A DNA stretch of 64,000 bases from Leptodontidium sp. MPI-SDFR-AT-0119 (Eukaryota > Ascomycota > Leotiomycetes > Helotiales > Leptodontidiaceae): assembly GCA_020726505.1 (NCBI GenBank), contig JAHLEZ010000030.1, forward strand, positions 496,001 to 560,000, read 5' to 3'. The position numbers were made by a program, and so were the translations under genes. Below the pieces are notes generated by a model. It was given only the letters and a program-made list of their open reading frames with translations. It was not told the DNA's origin and ran no database searches. Shown here one piece after another: positions 46,507 to 57,479 of the stretch; position 1 is the first letter of the stretch; each line of letters begins with the position of its first letter.

Positions 46507-47161
46507 GACTTTATGTTTGGCCCTCCCCTTCCGAGGAGAAAATAAAGTCTATCACTTGACCATCTGAAAATGTATTTTGGTACCTAGGTACAGTAGGTAC
46601 CTGTGCAGGTAGGTACCTGGGTAGGTAAAGTACTGTCTGTATTGAGTCGGAATCGTCACTGTGCTCTTGCAGGACCTCCTAATTCATAATTACTAATACT
46701 AAATACTAATTACCAATTACCAATTACCAATTACCTAAGGAAGACGGCACGGCACGTAGGTAGAACAGAACAGAATAGAACATACCTACCCTAGATGTGT
46801 CAAAACGCACTCTTGGTACTTAGTCAAATCCCTACACGGGCTAGGAGGACCTATCGCTGGTTGTGTGCGGGGTTGGAAACTCTATTTCTCAGATCTGCAG
46901 CCCTCTACTGGGTCCCGCACCGCACGGGTCCTGGTCCTGTAATTACTGTATGATAGATAGATCCAGTAGTCGCTCCGCTGTCCCCGAGTCCCCGACCTCA
47001 AACCTCAACCTCAACCTCGCATTCCGAACGTGACCGGATCATCCATTGTTCTGCGCCTTCATCCTCAACTCTAGGACGTCTAGGTCCCCTTCTACCCGCC
47101 CTACTGCCCTCTGATCGATCGATCGAAAGATAGATATCTTGCGTGCGGCGCTCGTCTCGTC
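46507..47161 (+). promoter_or_regulatory. Upstream region of the C2H2 transcription factor
   Basis: Between the transposon and the start codon. It holds overlapping TAGGTACC palindromes (46,577-46,630), a TACCAATTACC repeat near 46,708, GAACAGAAC repeats and a GATCGATCGATCG run near 47,112. The transposon end lies only about 650 bp from the start codon, so it may influence expression. No coding sequence. Confidence 0.5.
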
Positions 47162-50100
47162 ATGCCAAATCCCGGCAGCTCTAGAACCATGGGCCCCAGG
47201 CGCCCCGAGAAAGACAGGCAATGTCCATATTGCCCCCGAACCTTCACCAAAGAAGAACATCTCAATAGACATCGACGGTCACGTATGGAGACTGCCGCAT
47301 TCCTCTAGTTCGAAATGAGCCTAAACCAACCTTGCAGATACTGGCGAAAAGCCCTTCCACTGCCACAAGTGTTCTCGGAGATACAGCAGGAGGTTGGTTT
47401 TCCTGTCGTAGCTTTCTATATGAATCCAATGAATGTCTGACTGCTCCTGTTCAGTGACGTCCTATCCCGACACCTTCAAACCCACACAGCAGAAAGCCCC
47501 CCAGCTCCACCCCTAGCCCGCGACAGCGCTTCTCCCTCGCACATTCAGCATGCAGCAGAACCCTCTTCTGCACCCCCCAGTCTCAGCACTTTCATCAACA
47601 TGACCCAGTTCCCTCTGGCAGGGTCCCAGCAGTTGCATGGCCTTACCAGCTCGGATAATCATGAAACGCTGCAGTCTTCATCACTGGATACATGGAGCCA
47701 TACCAGAGACGAGCTAGGGAACCAGGTCATCCAGCAGCACATCTCTGCTCCTGCGCTGCCACCTCTCCCCGAAGTGAGCATTGAGCATGAGCCTATCTCC
47801 GGGATCGACAATAATGCTTCTGGAATGGACCTGAACGTAGATCCAGGTGAAACGTCTGCCACCCACGCTGTTCAAGGTCAATTTTCGTTTCAGCAGATAA
47901 TACGTAATCAAGAGCAATTGGCCTGCACCAAGGAGAATGTTGCACGCCAACATATCTCTACCAAACCTTTGTATAGAATACAATCTAAGAGCAATCCGTC
48001 CCAGCAAGATGTCAGATTGCCATCCTTGCCAGCCTTACCAGACATCAGTCGACGTGACGAGGCAGATCCATTTGGGATGGAAGTTGACTTCGGTGCATTT
48101 GGTTATTTGAGCCCAGGCATGATAAATATGGATTATTTAGACGATGTCAATCCTCGGACGCCATTACCAATGCCCCACATTGAGGAAGAAAAGGATGAAA
48201 ACACCCACATTCTCCTTTCGGCTGAGAGATTGCAGCAGCTTCAACGAATGTGGCGGGGTAAACGGTCGGCGCCCGGTGTTAGACTTATGCGATCCCTCTG
48301 GGATAATATCATCCAGCATGAGACAGACAACATTTTCTCCGTGCCAACGACAAATGCTAGTCGTGTGGAGCCGGTGTTGGATAGCATTCAGACCTTTAGA
48401 TGGGGCATGGATGATGATCGCAGGAAGGAGCTGGTTACGTTTTGCACGGAGCTGGAAAGTAAGATCCATCGGGAAAGCCTAGCTGACATCACACCTCATT
48501 CTACACCTCCTGGATCGTGTGCAGAACCTGTGTTCGAGAGCTCGCCACCAGGCTTTGCACCTGATGGATTCCCAACGAAAGAAGCTCTCGACGCAAGTGT
48601 CGATTTTTTCTTCCGGTATTTTCCAATGCCATTTGTACACAAAGCAACATTCGATGCGAGGACAACTCCGGCTTCGCTGCTGTTTCCGATGTGCCTTATT
48701 GGTCTCGCCGCTTTGTATCCGGAGCCTTCAAAACCGTTCGTGCTTCGTTATCAAAAGGTTCATCTTCCTGGATACCATTGCTTCTGTTGTGTTTGAACTC
48801 TGCTCACATTTCAGCAGAAATTGATGCGATTCTGTCGCTGCGAGTTGACGTCTATTGCACTGGGCCACTGCTTGCCAGGGAAATTTCTGACGTCGATAGC
48901 ATCTACTTTTCTTGTGGTGTATTTAGGCTTGGGGCTTTGGGTATATTTCAACATCTCAACCCAACACGAGCGTATGTTACTAACCACAGATAATAGGAAG
49001 ATGAGACCGAAGAATCCCAATCGCATATGCTCTCTGTCCAAATGTTGCATGTAGGCAAAATCCGCTCAATTATCTATGTATGGTATCAAATCTGACCTTA
49101 TTTGAACCAAGATCGCAGAAAAACACGGACTTTTCGCTGCGTCCTTGGGCGACGACATCTCTCTGCAACTGCAAACCTCACTTTCTAGTGACGAGAGCTT
49201 ATGGAAGACCTGGGCACGCGTTGAGTCTATCAAACGGTACGCTACCCCGTCGTCTAGAATGATACAGCTAACAGAGACTTAGCATGATTGTCTACCTTTT
49301 ATGGATGGACGCAGCGTATTCACGATTGATGGGAAGCTCAGGTGTGGTAAATATCGACAAGGCAGAGCTTCATCTACCATGTAACGCTACTCTCTTCGAT
49401 GCTACATCCTTCCCGAGATTCTTACAGCGTGCAAAACAAGGAGCACAATTAGTGCAATCTCGAATTCAGCTCCATAAAATCCAAACGACGGCTCCAGACA
49501 CCATCGATTTCATGTCGATACAAACCGTGCTAAGTGCTTCGTATCTTCAGGTTGCGGCTGCTCGCCATGAACTACGGGGGCAAAGCAACCTCGATAGCCA
49601 ACCATGCAGTCCTGCGGAGATGTTGTCGATGGACCCGAAGGGCGATAACATCGTATCATCAGTCATATTTCTGCCTCGCAAATATCCCGCTCTATTCCAT
49701 GGAAAGGACACAATGACTTCACTAGCATGGAACAATCTGTGTCTTACTCTGACGGCGGACTTGGATCTTCTGGAAGTAGCTTTCGGCCGGGACGGCGTCA
49801 CAGCTGCTCACGCATCCATAGTCGCGGTTATGAAATGGTCCAGGTCTGCCAGTGCTCGGAGAGCGATCCTTCATGCATCTCAGGTGTTTAACATTTTGTC
49901 CTCATCACGACTAGATGGTTCAACTTTCGCAAGACCAGACCTACTGCTGTTTCTCTCGGCCCTTGTCCTTGGCATGTATGTCTTTGTGGTCAGACCGGGG
50001 GAAGAAGATTATAATACCCAAGTTTTCGAGTTGCTTCAAGACATCGACTGGGTTGCAATCGATGGTGACGGTATGGGCCATACACCAGCCGAGCAGAACC

Positions 50101-50348
50101 CATCGGCCTCTCGCATGGAATATCAACAACCACCCGACTTGGCCGCCAATAATGCAGCTAGGGAGTTTATCCAACATGGTGGGTCAATTTCGTTCTCTAA
50201 AGAGGATCAACTGGGTGGTGCTCCTGCGGCGAGGAAAATACTACTTAGCTATATGCATCTGCTAGATGATCTTGGAAGATGGCGTGGGTCGAGATATTCA
50301 CGATTACTCAGGACAATGAGCGACTTTGTGACTGAGGATAGCAGTTGA
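47162..50348 (+). CDS. C2H2 zinc-finger transcription factor with fungal_trans domain
   Basis: Seven exons (47162-47282, 47338-47392, 47455-48757, 48815-48940, 48997-49050, 49112-49236, 49283-50348) give 949 residues. Two C2H2 fingers begin at residue 21: C21/C24/H37/H41 and C49/C52/H65/H69, joined by the TGEKPF linker and split by two introns. A proline/serine-rich, probably disordered stretch to about 270 follows. The fungal-specific transcription factor domain covers roughly residues 330-750, with FFFRYFPMPFVHKATFD, FCRCELTSIALGH, SIASTFLVVYLGLGLWEDE and MIVYLLWMDAAYS assembled only after splicing. The donor GTTCAT of intron 3 is non-consensus; the others are normal. This is the only regulator in the window, a nuclear DNA-binding protein and the best candidate for controlling the neighbouring metabolic genes, by position only. 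Confidence 0.88.
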
Positions 50349-51420
50349 CGACTGTACTGCATTGCACGGCGAAGATAATTTTGGGTGTTGTGCTCTGATA
50401 TTTAACTGATCATCCATGGCATGTGTGTCCAGATTTGAAGGTTGGCGATCACTGCATGTAATGACGGCCTTCATTATATACTTATCAAACCGGATTGGCG
50501 ACACCAAAAGGAAGCTCTGCCTTTCACAAGGCGCAATCGTTGTTGACTCGGTCTCTTCTTCTCATGAAGTCTATGTTCAAGTGCGGATGCAGCTTGATCT
50601 TGAGCTTGAATATCCTCGTCGCGGAAATAGTTGAAAGGGGGCATCCAGATCTGCCTCTGATCATTCGTATAAATGAACATTGATATCCATGAAACCATAG
50701 CCAGACTCTCTAGAATATGTGTACCTCGGGAACCTAGCAGTATTCTCCCCCGACTTGTCTACTAGTCGAGTTCTTTTGGTGAGGCTCGCTTAGGGCAGGT
50801 GGTAGTAGTAGGCCCATGTACTCTAATTCGATTTCTGGATATGTTTGATAATCGAGTCAAAAGCGTCACTACGTATTTCTATATTTCCAGCGATTTAATC
50901 ACTTGTATAATGTCGTTCTAGTCTTTACAGTTGCTACTGCCACTGCCCGAAGTCGTTAGGCCGTGGCTAACGTTAAGTTCCGAGTTTCGTGTTATTATCT
51001 GCCACGCCGCCGAATGCTAGCAAGCGATTAATCTGGATAATATTAACAACCACTTATCTAAGACACACACTATTAAACTCGACTATCGAAAGCAGCTTAT
51101 AGAGTATTTGGAGCAGTGGCAGTGGCCGTATGATTTCTGCAGCGTGCCATTGCTACTCGACAGTTCTTTGCCGCAGCTAGTGCTTCTAATCATTAACGGT
51201 TCTAGTGTTAAGATTGCGTATATAAATTAACTAGCCGTAGTAAGATACGAAAGTATTATAATATTAAGTATAACAAAAAGCGATTAAAAGATAAGAAGTT
51301 GTTTACAAATATTTAATTACAAACGTGGTTCACGAAGAAAAGGGCACGATACTAGGTGGTAAACTCGGACGCGACGCGATAGGCACGTGACGATAATATC
51401 GAAAGTGAGGATTGAATTTA
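50349..51420. other. Intergenic sequence after the transcription factor
   Basis: The first 350 bp look like the 3' flank of the transcription factor. From about 50,920 there are repeated GGCAGTGGC-type motifs in both orientations (CTACTGCCACTGCC near 50,933, AGCAGTGGCAGTGGCC near 51,113, GGTGGCAGTGGCC near 51,422). They may be ends of a decayed hAT-like repeat. No gene is recognised. Confidence 0.4.
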
Positions 51421-51429
51421 CGGTGGCAG

Positions 51430-51605
51430 TGGCCTAGAAATAGTCAGGACTCAGCATAAAGAGTTTCTTAAGCGCCCCTCAAATAGTATTTTCGTTTATA
51501 TCAACGGTAGTAGCATTGACAATTATATAGGGGCCGCAGTCGTATCGCCCTTAACCCGATGTATAAAAATGGCGCATATTAGGAACAGTGAAACCTCGAC
51601 GGTAT
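51430..51605 (+). pseudogene. LINE RNase H relic interrupted by the piggyBac-like element
   Basis: Reads KEFLKRPSNSIFVYINGSS, then AAVVSPLTRCIKMAHI and NSETST up to the insertion at 51605. The frame continues at 53600 with codons that align one-to-one with the related copy at 4755-4800. It is a different LINE copy from the one at 31,987. Confidence 0.65.
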
Positions 51606-53599
51606 CCCCTTAACTGCCAGAAGCACCCAAAGCATCACTACAGGGCCCGTGCGGTGCGGGGCAGGATAAACAAAAACATCAACAACTCTATTTTCCCACT
51701 TATTTCCTCACCAAAATACCTTACCTTAAATGGAATACTATGGCCGAATACGCAACACATGATCTTACCGATGCAAGGACTCTCCGTCTAAATGTAGAGC
51801 CTCTACAGAATACAGGTGCTACTTTTCACCCCATGGAGCTAGAAGACTTCGATTTTGAGGTCCATTTGCCTGAGGATTACTCTCCAGAAGATCTTATTTC
51901 CCTCTTCACTTAATACTACAACGAAGACATAATTGATGTAATCGTTTTAGCTATAAACTCTTATTAACTAAGTTGCTCAGAGAATGATTTACTACTAAAC
52001 TCTCGTGCAAAGGATTGGTTTAATACTTGCCGCGAAGAAATCTACTTGTATTTAGCCTTCTGTATTTATATGACTGTGTACCCTCTTAATACTATTGAGG
52101 ACTACTAGAATACAGTTATTTTAACTCCTTTTTACTTGATTACGAAGGTCTTTTCACGCAATCGATTCTAAGCTTTACGACGACGATTCCGAGTCTCAAG
52201 TGACGAAGATGCTTATGTGTTTAAAAGAGTACCCTCCCCACCTAATTTTAAGTATACTAGACTAATATTTACATAAACGGAACCGCTTAATACTCATATT
52301 CAAAACGTCAACTTAAAGTTCTAGAAACCTGGCCGTGATTTAGCTATCGACAAAGCTATTTAACGGTACATAGGCCGATTAAAGGTTATTACAACGATAC
52401 TTAATAAACCTACTCCTACCAGCATTAAGATTTAAGTGATTACATAGCAAGGCTTTTTTTTACGGTGGCTTTACCACTAACCAGGAAAGGGTAAAGGTGC
52501 TTTTGGAGTTAAAAAAATCAAAGGTCTAAACGCCACACAATTTATTGTACTATCACTTTTGAATCAACTTCTAGAGGCTATATATCACGTCTACCTTGAT
52601 AATCTCTTTACGTCTACTCAACTACTCGAATATCTCCGGAAAGAAGGCTTTGCGGCAACTGGCACTTGCAGAGTCAATTTAGGTGTTATCTAGGATCTCG
52701 TTGACCTTAAGAAAACGCGGCAAAAAGGGCCCAATGCGATGCCCTGGGGTACTATAGTTACTTTCCCTATAGAGTCGGAAAACGTACTTCATGCCGGCTT
52801 CTAAGATAAGGCATTTACTCTAGCTATGTCAACATTTTGGGATAGTAAAACCAAGGTTTTACGGGTACGAAAACGACTAAAAGAGACTGCCGAAAATGTA
52901 AAGGTCTCTCGGAAACCCTTTGGAAATCACCCTACTAAAAAACTCGCCATTCTAGAGCTTTTTGACGAATACAACTATTATATGGGAGATGTTAACGTAG
53001 GGGATCAACTTCAGGGGCATAATAGAGGCCTTAGGCGTTTACGAAGAGGCCCAATTCAAGCTCTCCATCAATATATGTTCTTAGTAGTTCTCACTAATTA
53101 CTATTTAATATGTCGATACTCCGAATACAAGCTTCAGAACGTCAAATTAAGGTCGCAAGACGATTTTCGCCTTTAGCTTATTGAAGCATTAATCGCTATA
53201 GGAAAGGATGCGCCTGGATCCCGAAAACGACAGGTTTTAGAGCTATTTGGAACCTCTTTATCAATCCCTCTTTATTGCCATGAGCTTGTCAAAATGCCGA
53301 CGAAAGCAAACTGTCGAACATGCCAAGGGGGAAGGATTAGAGACAGATCAATCAAAAGAGTGGCTCTAGCTAAAGTTGCTAATAATTCTGGCCGATCTAG
53401 TAGAAGAGTCACTTCTACATTCGGATGTAAACAATGTCAGGTCCACCTTTGTAAAGCAAATAATTGTTTTGCGTTGTATCATAATAATTAGCTAAATACA
53501 CTGAATTTGGATGACTGCCTGTAATTTTAGTGTTCGTCGCTTAATTTAGGGTATCGTTACAGGGGCCTTCAGTGGGTCAAAACTCTGGCAGTTAAGGGG
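51606..53599 (+). mobile_element. piggyBac-like DNA transposon, 2.0 kb
   Basis: Ends carry a 16-bp inverted repeat CCCCTTAACTGCCAGA (51606) and its complement ending at 53599. Flanks read TAT before and ATA after. The interior encodes one transposase frame with a few stops. It is far less RIP-damaged than its surroundings. A deleted relative occurs at 59957-60521. Confidence 0.85.
51740..53491 (+). pseudogene. piggyBac-like transposase (DDE_Tnp_1_7) with in-frame stops
   Basis: Starts MAEYATHDLTDARTLR at 51740. The frame has stops at about 51,911 and 51,967 (Gln-type TAA) and 52,108 (Trp-type TAG), and more later. Preserved stretches include REEIYLYLAFCIYMTVYP, VYLDNLFTST, and LFDEYNYYMGDVNVGDQL with HQYMFLVVLTNYY, typical of piggyBac-like transposases. 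The C-terminus has a Cys-rich finger (CRTCQGG, CKQCQVHLCKANNC, then a His). Presumed inactive, about 580 codons. Confidence 0.82.
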
Positions 53600-53671
53600 A
53601 TACGTAGTTGAGTTATAAGGTATTAACTTGGCTTTTTAAATCGCAGACGATAATGCAAAGAAAGGGAATAA

Positions 53672-53971
53672 TGTTACGACCTACGATGCGCCTCGCATTC
53701 TAACCGACACGGGCTCGTAGCATCGCTGGCTATGCGACGGCGCTAAGCCTAATAGGGAAGACTAGGTGGCGAGCATGCGACATGTGGATAAATGGGCCCC
53801 GACTACGTTAAGCCCTATTAAGAGGGTCCTTTATATATTTATACTCGAGCTCCCCCTTATAGAGAGCTCTCCTTTCCTCCTTGTCTTTTCTTCTCGATTC
53901 TAAGCGTAATTAGAGGCCCAAATACAAAGCTAGAGTCTACTCGCCGTATCAACCTCTTACTAGCCGTAACA
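53672..53971 (+). mobile_element. Solo LTR of the Gypsy family without matching target duplication
   Basis: 300 bp from TGTTACGACC to CGTAACA, highly similar to the LTR at 45031-45332. The left flank ends AATAA and the right flank starts CTTTA, so no 5-bp duplication exists. Confidence 0.85.
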
Positions 53972-54094
53972 CTTTATTGTTAGTTATATTAAAACGATTA
54001 GTAAAAAAATTACTAAATTAATTCCTCGTCAAAATTTCTAAATTAAGCGAGTATAGTAAATTTAATACTATGAACCCACTTTTATTAAGTACTT

Positions 54095-54200
54095 AATAAG
54101 TACTTATAGGTTAGGTTAACCTCGACCTCAACCCACCTAATCACGTGAGCCTAACCCAAACCTAACCTATGGGTTAGGTGGGTTAAGTATCCAATGGGTT
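54095..54200. repeat. AACCT/AGGTT-rich inverted repeat
   Basis: Arms CAACCCACCTAA and TTAGGTGGGTTAAG flank an inner TCACGTGA palindrome and further CCTAACCC/GGGTTAGG units. It can form a hairpin. It resembles degenerate telomere-type units but is not a TTAGGG array. Confidence 0.6.
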
Positions 54201-54302
54201 GCCAAGAAAAAAAACGCAGCCTATACCCACTATCTTGTGCAGCAATTTGCCTCTCGAGTTCTGTAACACAATTCCGAAGACGAGAGGGAACTAATAGGGG
54301 TC

Positions 54303-54806
54303 ATGCCAATTGTTGTAATATGCGCAACCTTCAAGTTCACAGCTCGTCGCAAGAGTGAGCAGAAAGACGGTCATCCTATACAGTTCACCCCAGCAGCTGA
54401 AGACACAACGGATCAATTTGATAGGGAAGATCCAGAAACAAAAGATTTGCCCACGGAGGGAATGTTTATTATGCTCCAGGATAGGGGCTCCACTCATAGG
54501 ACGATTCATGTCATGTTGGTTAACACTTTCGATCTTCCACTCCTACGTCAGAACCCTTTGAAAGCCTTAGCATCCACACCAACGGTGATAGATACACTAT
54601 GTCTGTCACAGGCGGCAGAGATACCGCCTTCTACGGATAAGGCACTGGACGATCCGAGAGCAGTATACACTCGCCCTGTCCCCTGCAATCCAATGCATTA
54701 CATGAAGGATAACATTGTTTTGGCTTCTCGTATTTCGGTCGGTGACGTAGCGCGTTATAGCTGGGGACGCCAAAATCTTGAATGGAAAATTATCTTTCTG
54801 GGCTAA
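54303..54806 (+). CDS. Hypothetical protein, possible gene fragment
   Basis: An open frame of 167 residues from ATG 54303 with ordinary base composition, in contrast to the RIP-damaged sequence on its left. It begins MPIVVICATFKFTARRKSEQ and ends NLEWKIIFLG, followed 21 bp on by a G tract (54,828-54,846). No domain, signal peptide or splice partner is recognised. It may be a remnant of a larger gene whose 5' part was lost to repeats, or chance. Confidence 0.3.
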   Translation: MPIVVICATFKFTARRKSEQKDGHPIQFTPAAEDTTDQFDREDPETKDLPTEGMFIMLQDRGSTHRTIHVMLVNTFDLPLLRQNPLKALASTPTVIDTLCLSQAAEIPPSTDKALDDPRAVYTRPVPCNPMHYMKDNIVLASRISVGDVARYSWGRQNLEWKIIFLG

Positions 54807-55540
54807 TCAATGACAATTTAAGGTGGAGGGGGGGGGGGGGGGGGGGCTTATGAAACGTTTTCGTTTTTACTTGGGTTGCAGCTGAGACGCAGAACAGGAG
54901 ACTATCTTCCGAAACTGAATGATATCTTGTTTGTTAAGAGTTTGGCTAGGCCGTGAAATTTACTTTCTTTCTTGCATCGTGAGGAATCAACCGGTTCCCG
55001 GTTCTAGGGACGTCGGGGTAGTACTACCTCCCTCCTCCCGCTCTCTAGGCAACATGCAACTCTCCAACAAGCTCCTTCATAGCAACCAAGAGGACTTTAG
55101 GAATTCGACTATATAGCTAGACAACAGCTGGAGCTTTTAGAGCGTTCACTGCCACAAGGATGAAACACGATATACAAGAAGCCATACAAAGGAAGACGAG
55201 CCCAAGAATGAAGACGTTGGAGATCCCCACAACAAACTAGATGAAAAGCGGGGACCTCACCATCTACAAAGCAACGATACAGGAGGCAAACTGTCTGCTC
55301 TACATTGGTTGTCATCCCATACTTACAGACCTCCAAAGTCCCTAGGCTCTAACATTGTAGCTACAGTCCATGCCACACCCCAAAGGGGGGGGGGTGATTT
55401 AATTGATGACTTTTTATAAGGCCCTGCTCACCGTTTACAGTCTCAGGTGGAATGTTACTGTACACCTTTATTTAGGCCAACTGGTTTCTTTAACCTTTTC
55501 CACTAGCGACAGTCTCTAATCTTTGGAAAATCAGCCCTGA
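54807..55540. other. Intergenic region with poly-G tract, no clear gene
   Basis: Contains the G tract and roughly 280 bp of plus-strand open sequence (about 55,140-55,420) without start, domain or support. It could be the remains of a gene or the 3' flank of the esterase. Confidence 0.4.
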
Positions 55541-57358
55541 TCATTGCTGCAATTCTGCCCCGATACTGATCAAGTACCCGCACTTCTCTCTCTCTGCCTG
55601 ACTAATAGTCTCCATCCTCGTAGTATTCGTCTCCAGCAAAATCCTATTCATCCCCTTTTCACCCCACATTTCCCACAAAGGAGCCTTATCCGCACGATAC
55701 GTGTTCGGATTCTTCGACCTAATAAAACTCGTCCAATAACCCTGCATAAGCTCGATACTTGGCCCATTCAGAGGCGTGGAATATGACAATGCCGATGACA
55801 CTGGGTTCACGAACTCTGGGCCCCAGATAGCTACCAGTTCAATAGTGTGAGGAACTCCCAAACCTTGTGCAACCTGGGATGGGTCTTCCACATTGTACCT
55901 GTAGTTCCACGAATTGACACCGGCTTCGGCGAATGCGTTACTGATGTATAGCCCTGGACACTTGTAGCGCATATCCCCGTATGCGTTTGCTGCTGCGCGC
56001 CAGTAGAGACCAGAATTGGGGAATTGCTCCGCCATGGGATATAGGGTGTCGATTTTTGAGAGTTGGGTTGTCGATAAGGTTGGAAATTGTGAGCTAAGAA
56101 AGCGGTTCATCGCTGCGGTGGAGTTGGTGTCTTTGGGAGTAAAGCCTGTCCCGTCGTTCGTATCCGCCCTGAATCTGTTAATTTGGCTTTGGGCAAAAAT
56201 TAAGAGAGCTCACCCGAAAATTACGGGGACCCTGAGGAATTTTCCTTGGGCGAATTGGTTGTAGGTGAAATCAGGTGTGAAATCTCCATCAACTATATTG
56301 GAATACCTATTACAATTATTAGAACCACTTACCAAACTTTCCCATCAAGCTTACATGTAGAGAGGGGCGTCCAGTCCAGTACCAGGCGGAGCAATGTTTA
56401 TATTTACCGCTTGGATCTCGGCAGCCGATAGCTTTCGTAAACAAGCCAACGTATCAACAGTCCCATTACACCAGGTGCGTGAAACCAGGGCATCATATTG
56501 ATACTGACTACCCTCAATGGTGTATTGAATACCGAAAGACTGACTTTCTGCCGCAGCTGCATGGAAAAGGCCGTCATCTCGACCATTATATGCAGAGAGA
56601 TGAAGATCCACTGATGCGGCTCCGGCACTATCTCCTCCAATTGTGACATGATTAGGATCGCCTCCAAACTAGCTTCTGTCAGCATACAAATTGAAGCAAA
56701 TAATTTAAAATATCCAAACCTTTGAGATGTGCCGCTGAACCCACTGGAATACCTTCCGCTGATCCTTCAAACCCACGTTCAAATCGCCATCGCGCTTCAC
56801 CTCCTTACTGGCTAAAAAGCCGTAAGGGCCCACTCTATAATTGAACGTAACAATCACAATGTTGTTCCCAGAAGCCGTAATGAGACCTGAACCATTGAAA
56901 TTTGGATTTGCGTTCGAGTTGAAGCCTCCACCCTGAATAAAAATGTAGACAGGAAGGAGATCTCTGTGCAGCAGGCCTTTGACAGTTTCTTTTTGGGCAT
57001 CAGAGGGCGCATAAACATCTAAGAATAAGCAATCCTCAGAGGTGGTGTTTGCAATTGTTAGCACTCCGGTTGGGAGACATGACGGACCGTGCTATTAAAC
57101 GTCACTAATTGAATCTTAAGAGGCAGAACCGTTGATTACCTCGTCTGCGACATGCAATACATGATCTACAATCGGGTCGCGAGCCGCTCGGAATCTCAAA
57201 TCCCCAACTGGGGGTGCGGCATAGCGAATGCCAAGCCATTGTGTGATTCCATTTAACAACTTCGTTCCCTGGTACTTGGAATATCCAACGTCTACGATGG
57301 GAGAAACTGAAGCTGCTGTAGTGCATAGGCCTAGAAGTCCAAAGTATAGGGGGCGCAT
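55541..57358 (-). CDS. Secreted type-B carboxylesterase/lipase
   Basis: Five exons (57358-57140, 57091-56720, 56668-56355, 56306-56214, 56168-55541) give 541 residues, normal for fungal type-B esterases. The start MRPLYFGLLGLCTTAASVSP is a signal peptide, so secretion is expected. Landmarks are QWLGIRYAAPPVGDLRFR, HGPSCLP, SEDCLFLDVYAPS, YIFIQGGGF (oxyanion hole), and the nucleophile elbow FGGDPNHVTIGGDSAGA. The usual NEGT glutamate position reads TNDGTGF, an Asp. The likely catalytic His is in GVPHTIELVAIWGPEF. The family hydrolyses carboxylic esters, and an extracellular copy could release an acid or phenol from plant or microbial esters. Introns are 45-51 nt. It belongs to the cluster only by proximity. 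Confidence 0.9.
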
Positions 57359-57479
57359 ATTGGAAGAGGAGCAAAGTGAATAGGGAACAAGTAAATCAAG
57401 GAGAATTTCGAATGTGATACCAATCTTTAAGTATTGCATTCCTCCCCGCATTATTGGCAACCGCCGATATCTGGAGCCG

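Noticed and set aside
50474..50698. Open frames downstream of the transcription factor stop
   Set aside because: Frames on both strands overlap, and no conserved motif or splice link to the factor was found; likely 3' UTR.
54919..55336. Small open frames between the poly-G tract and the esterase
   Set aside because: No start context, no domain and overlapping frames on both strands; kept only as an intergenic note.
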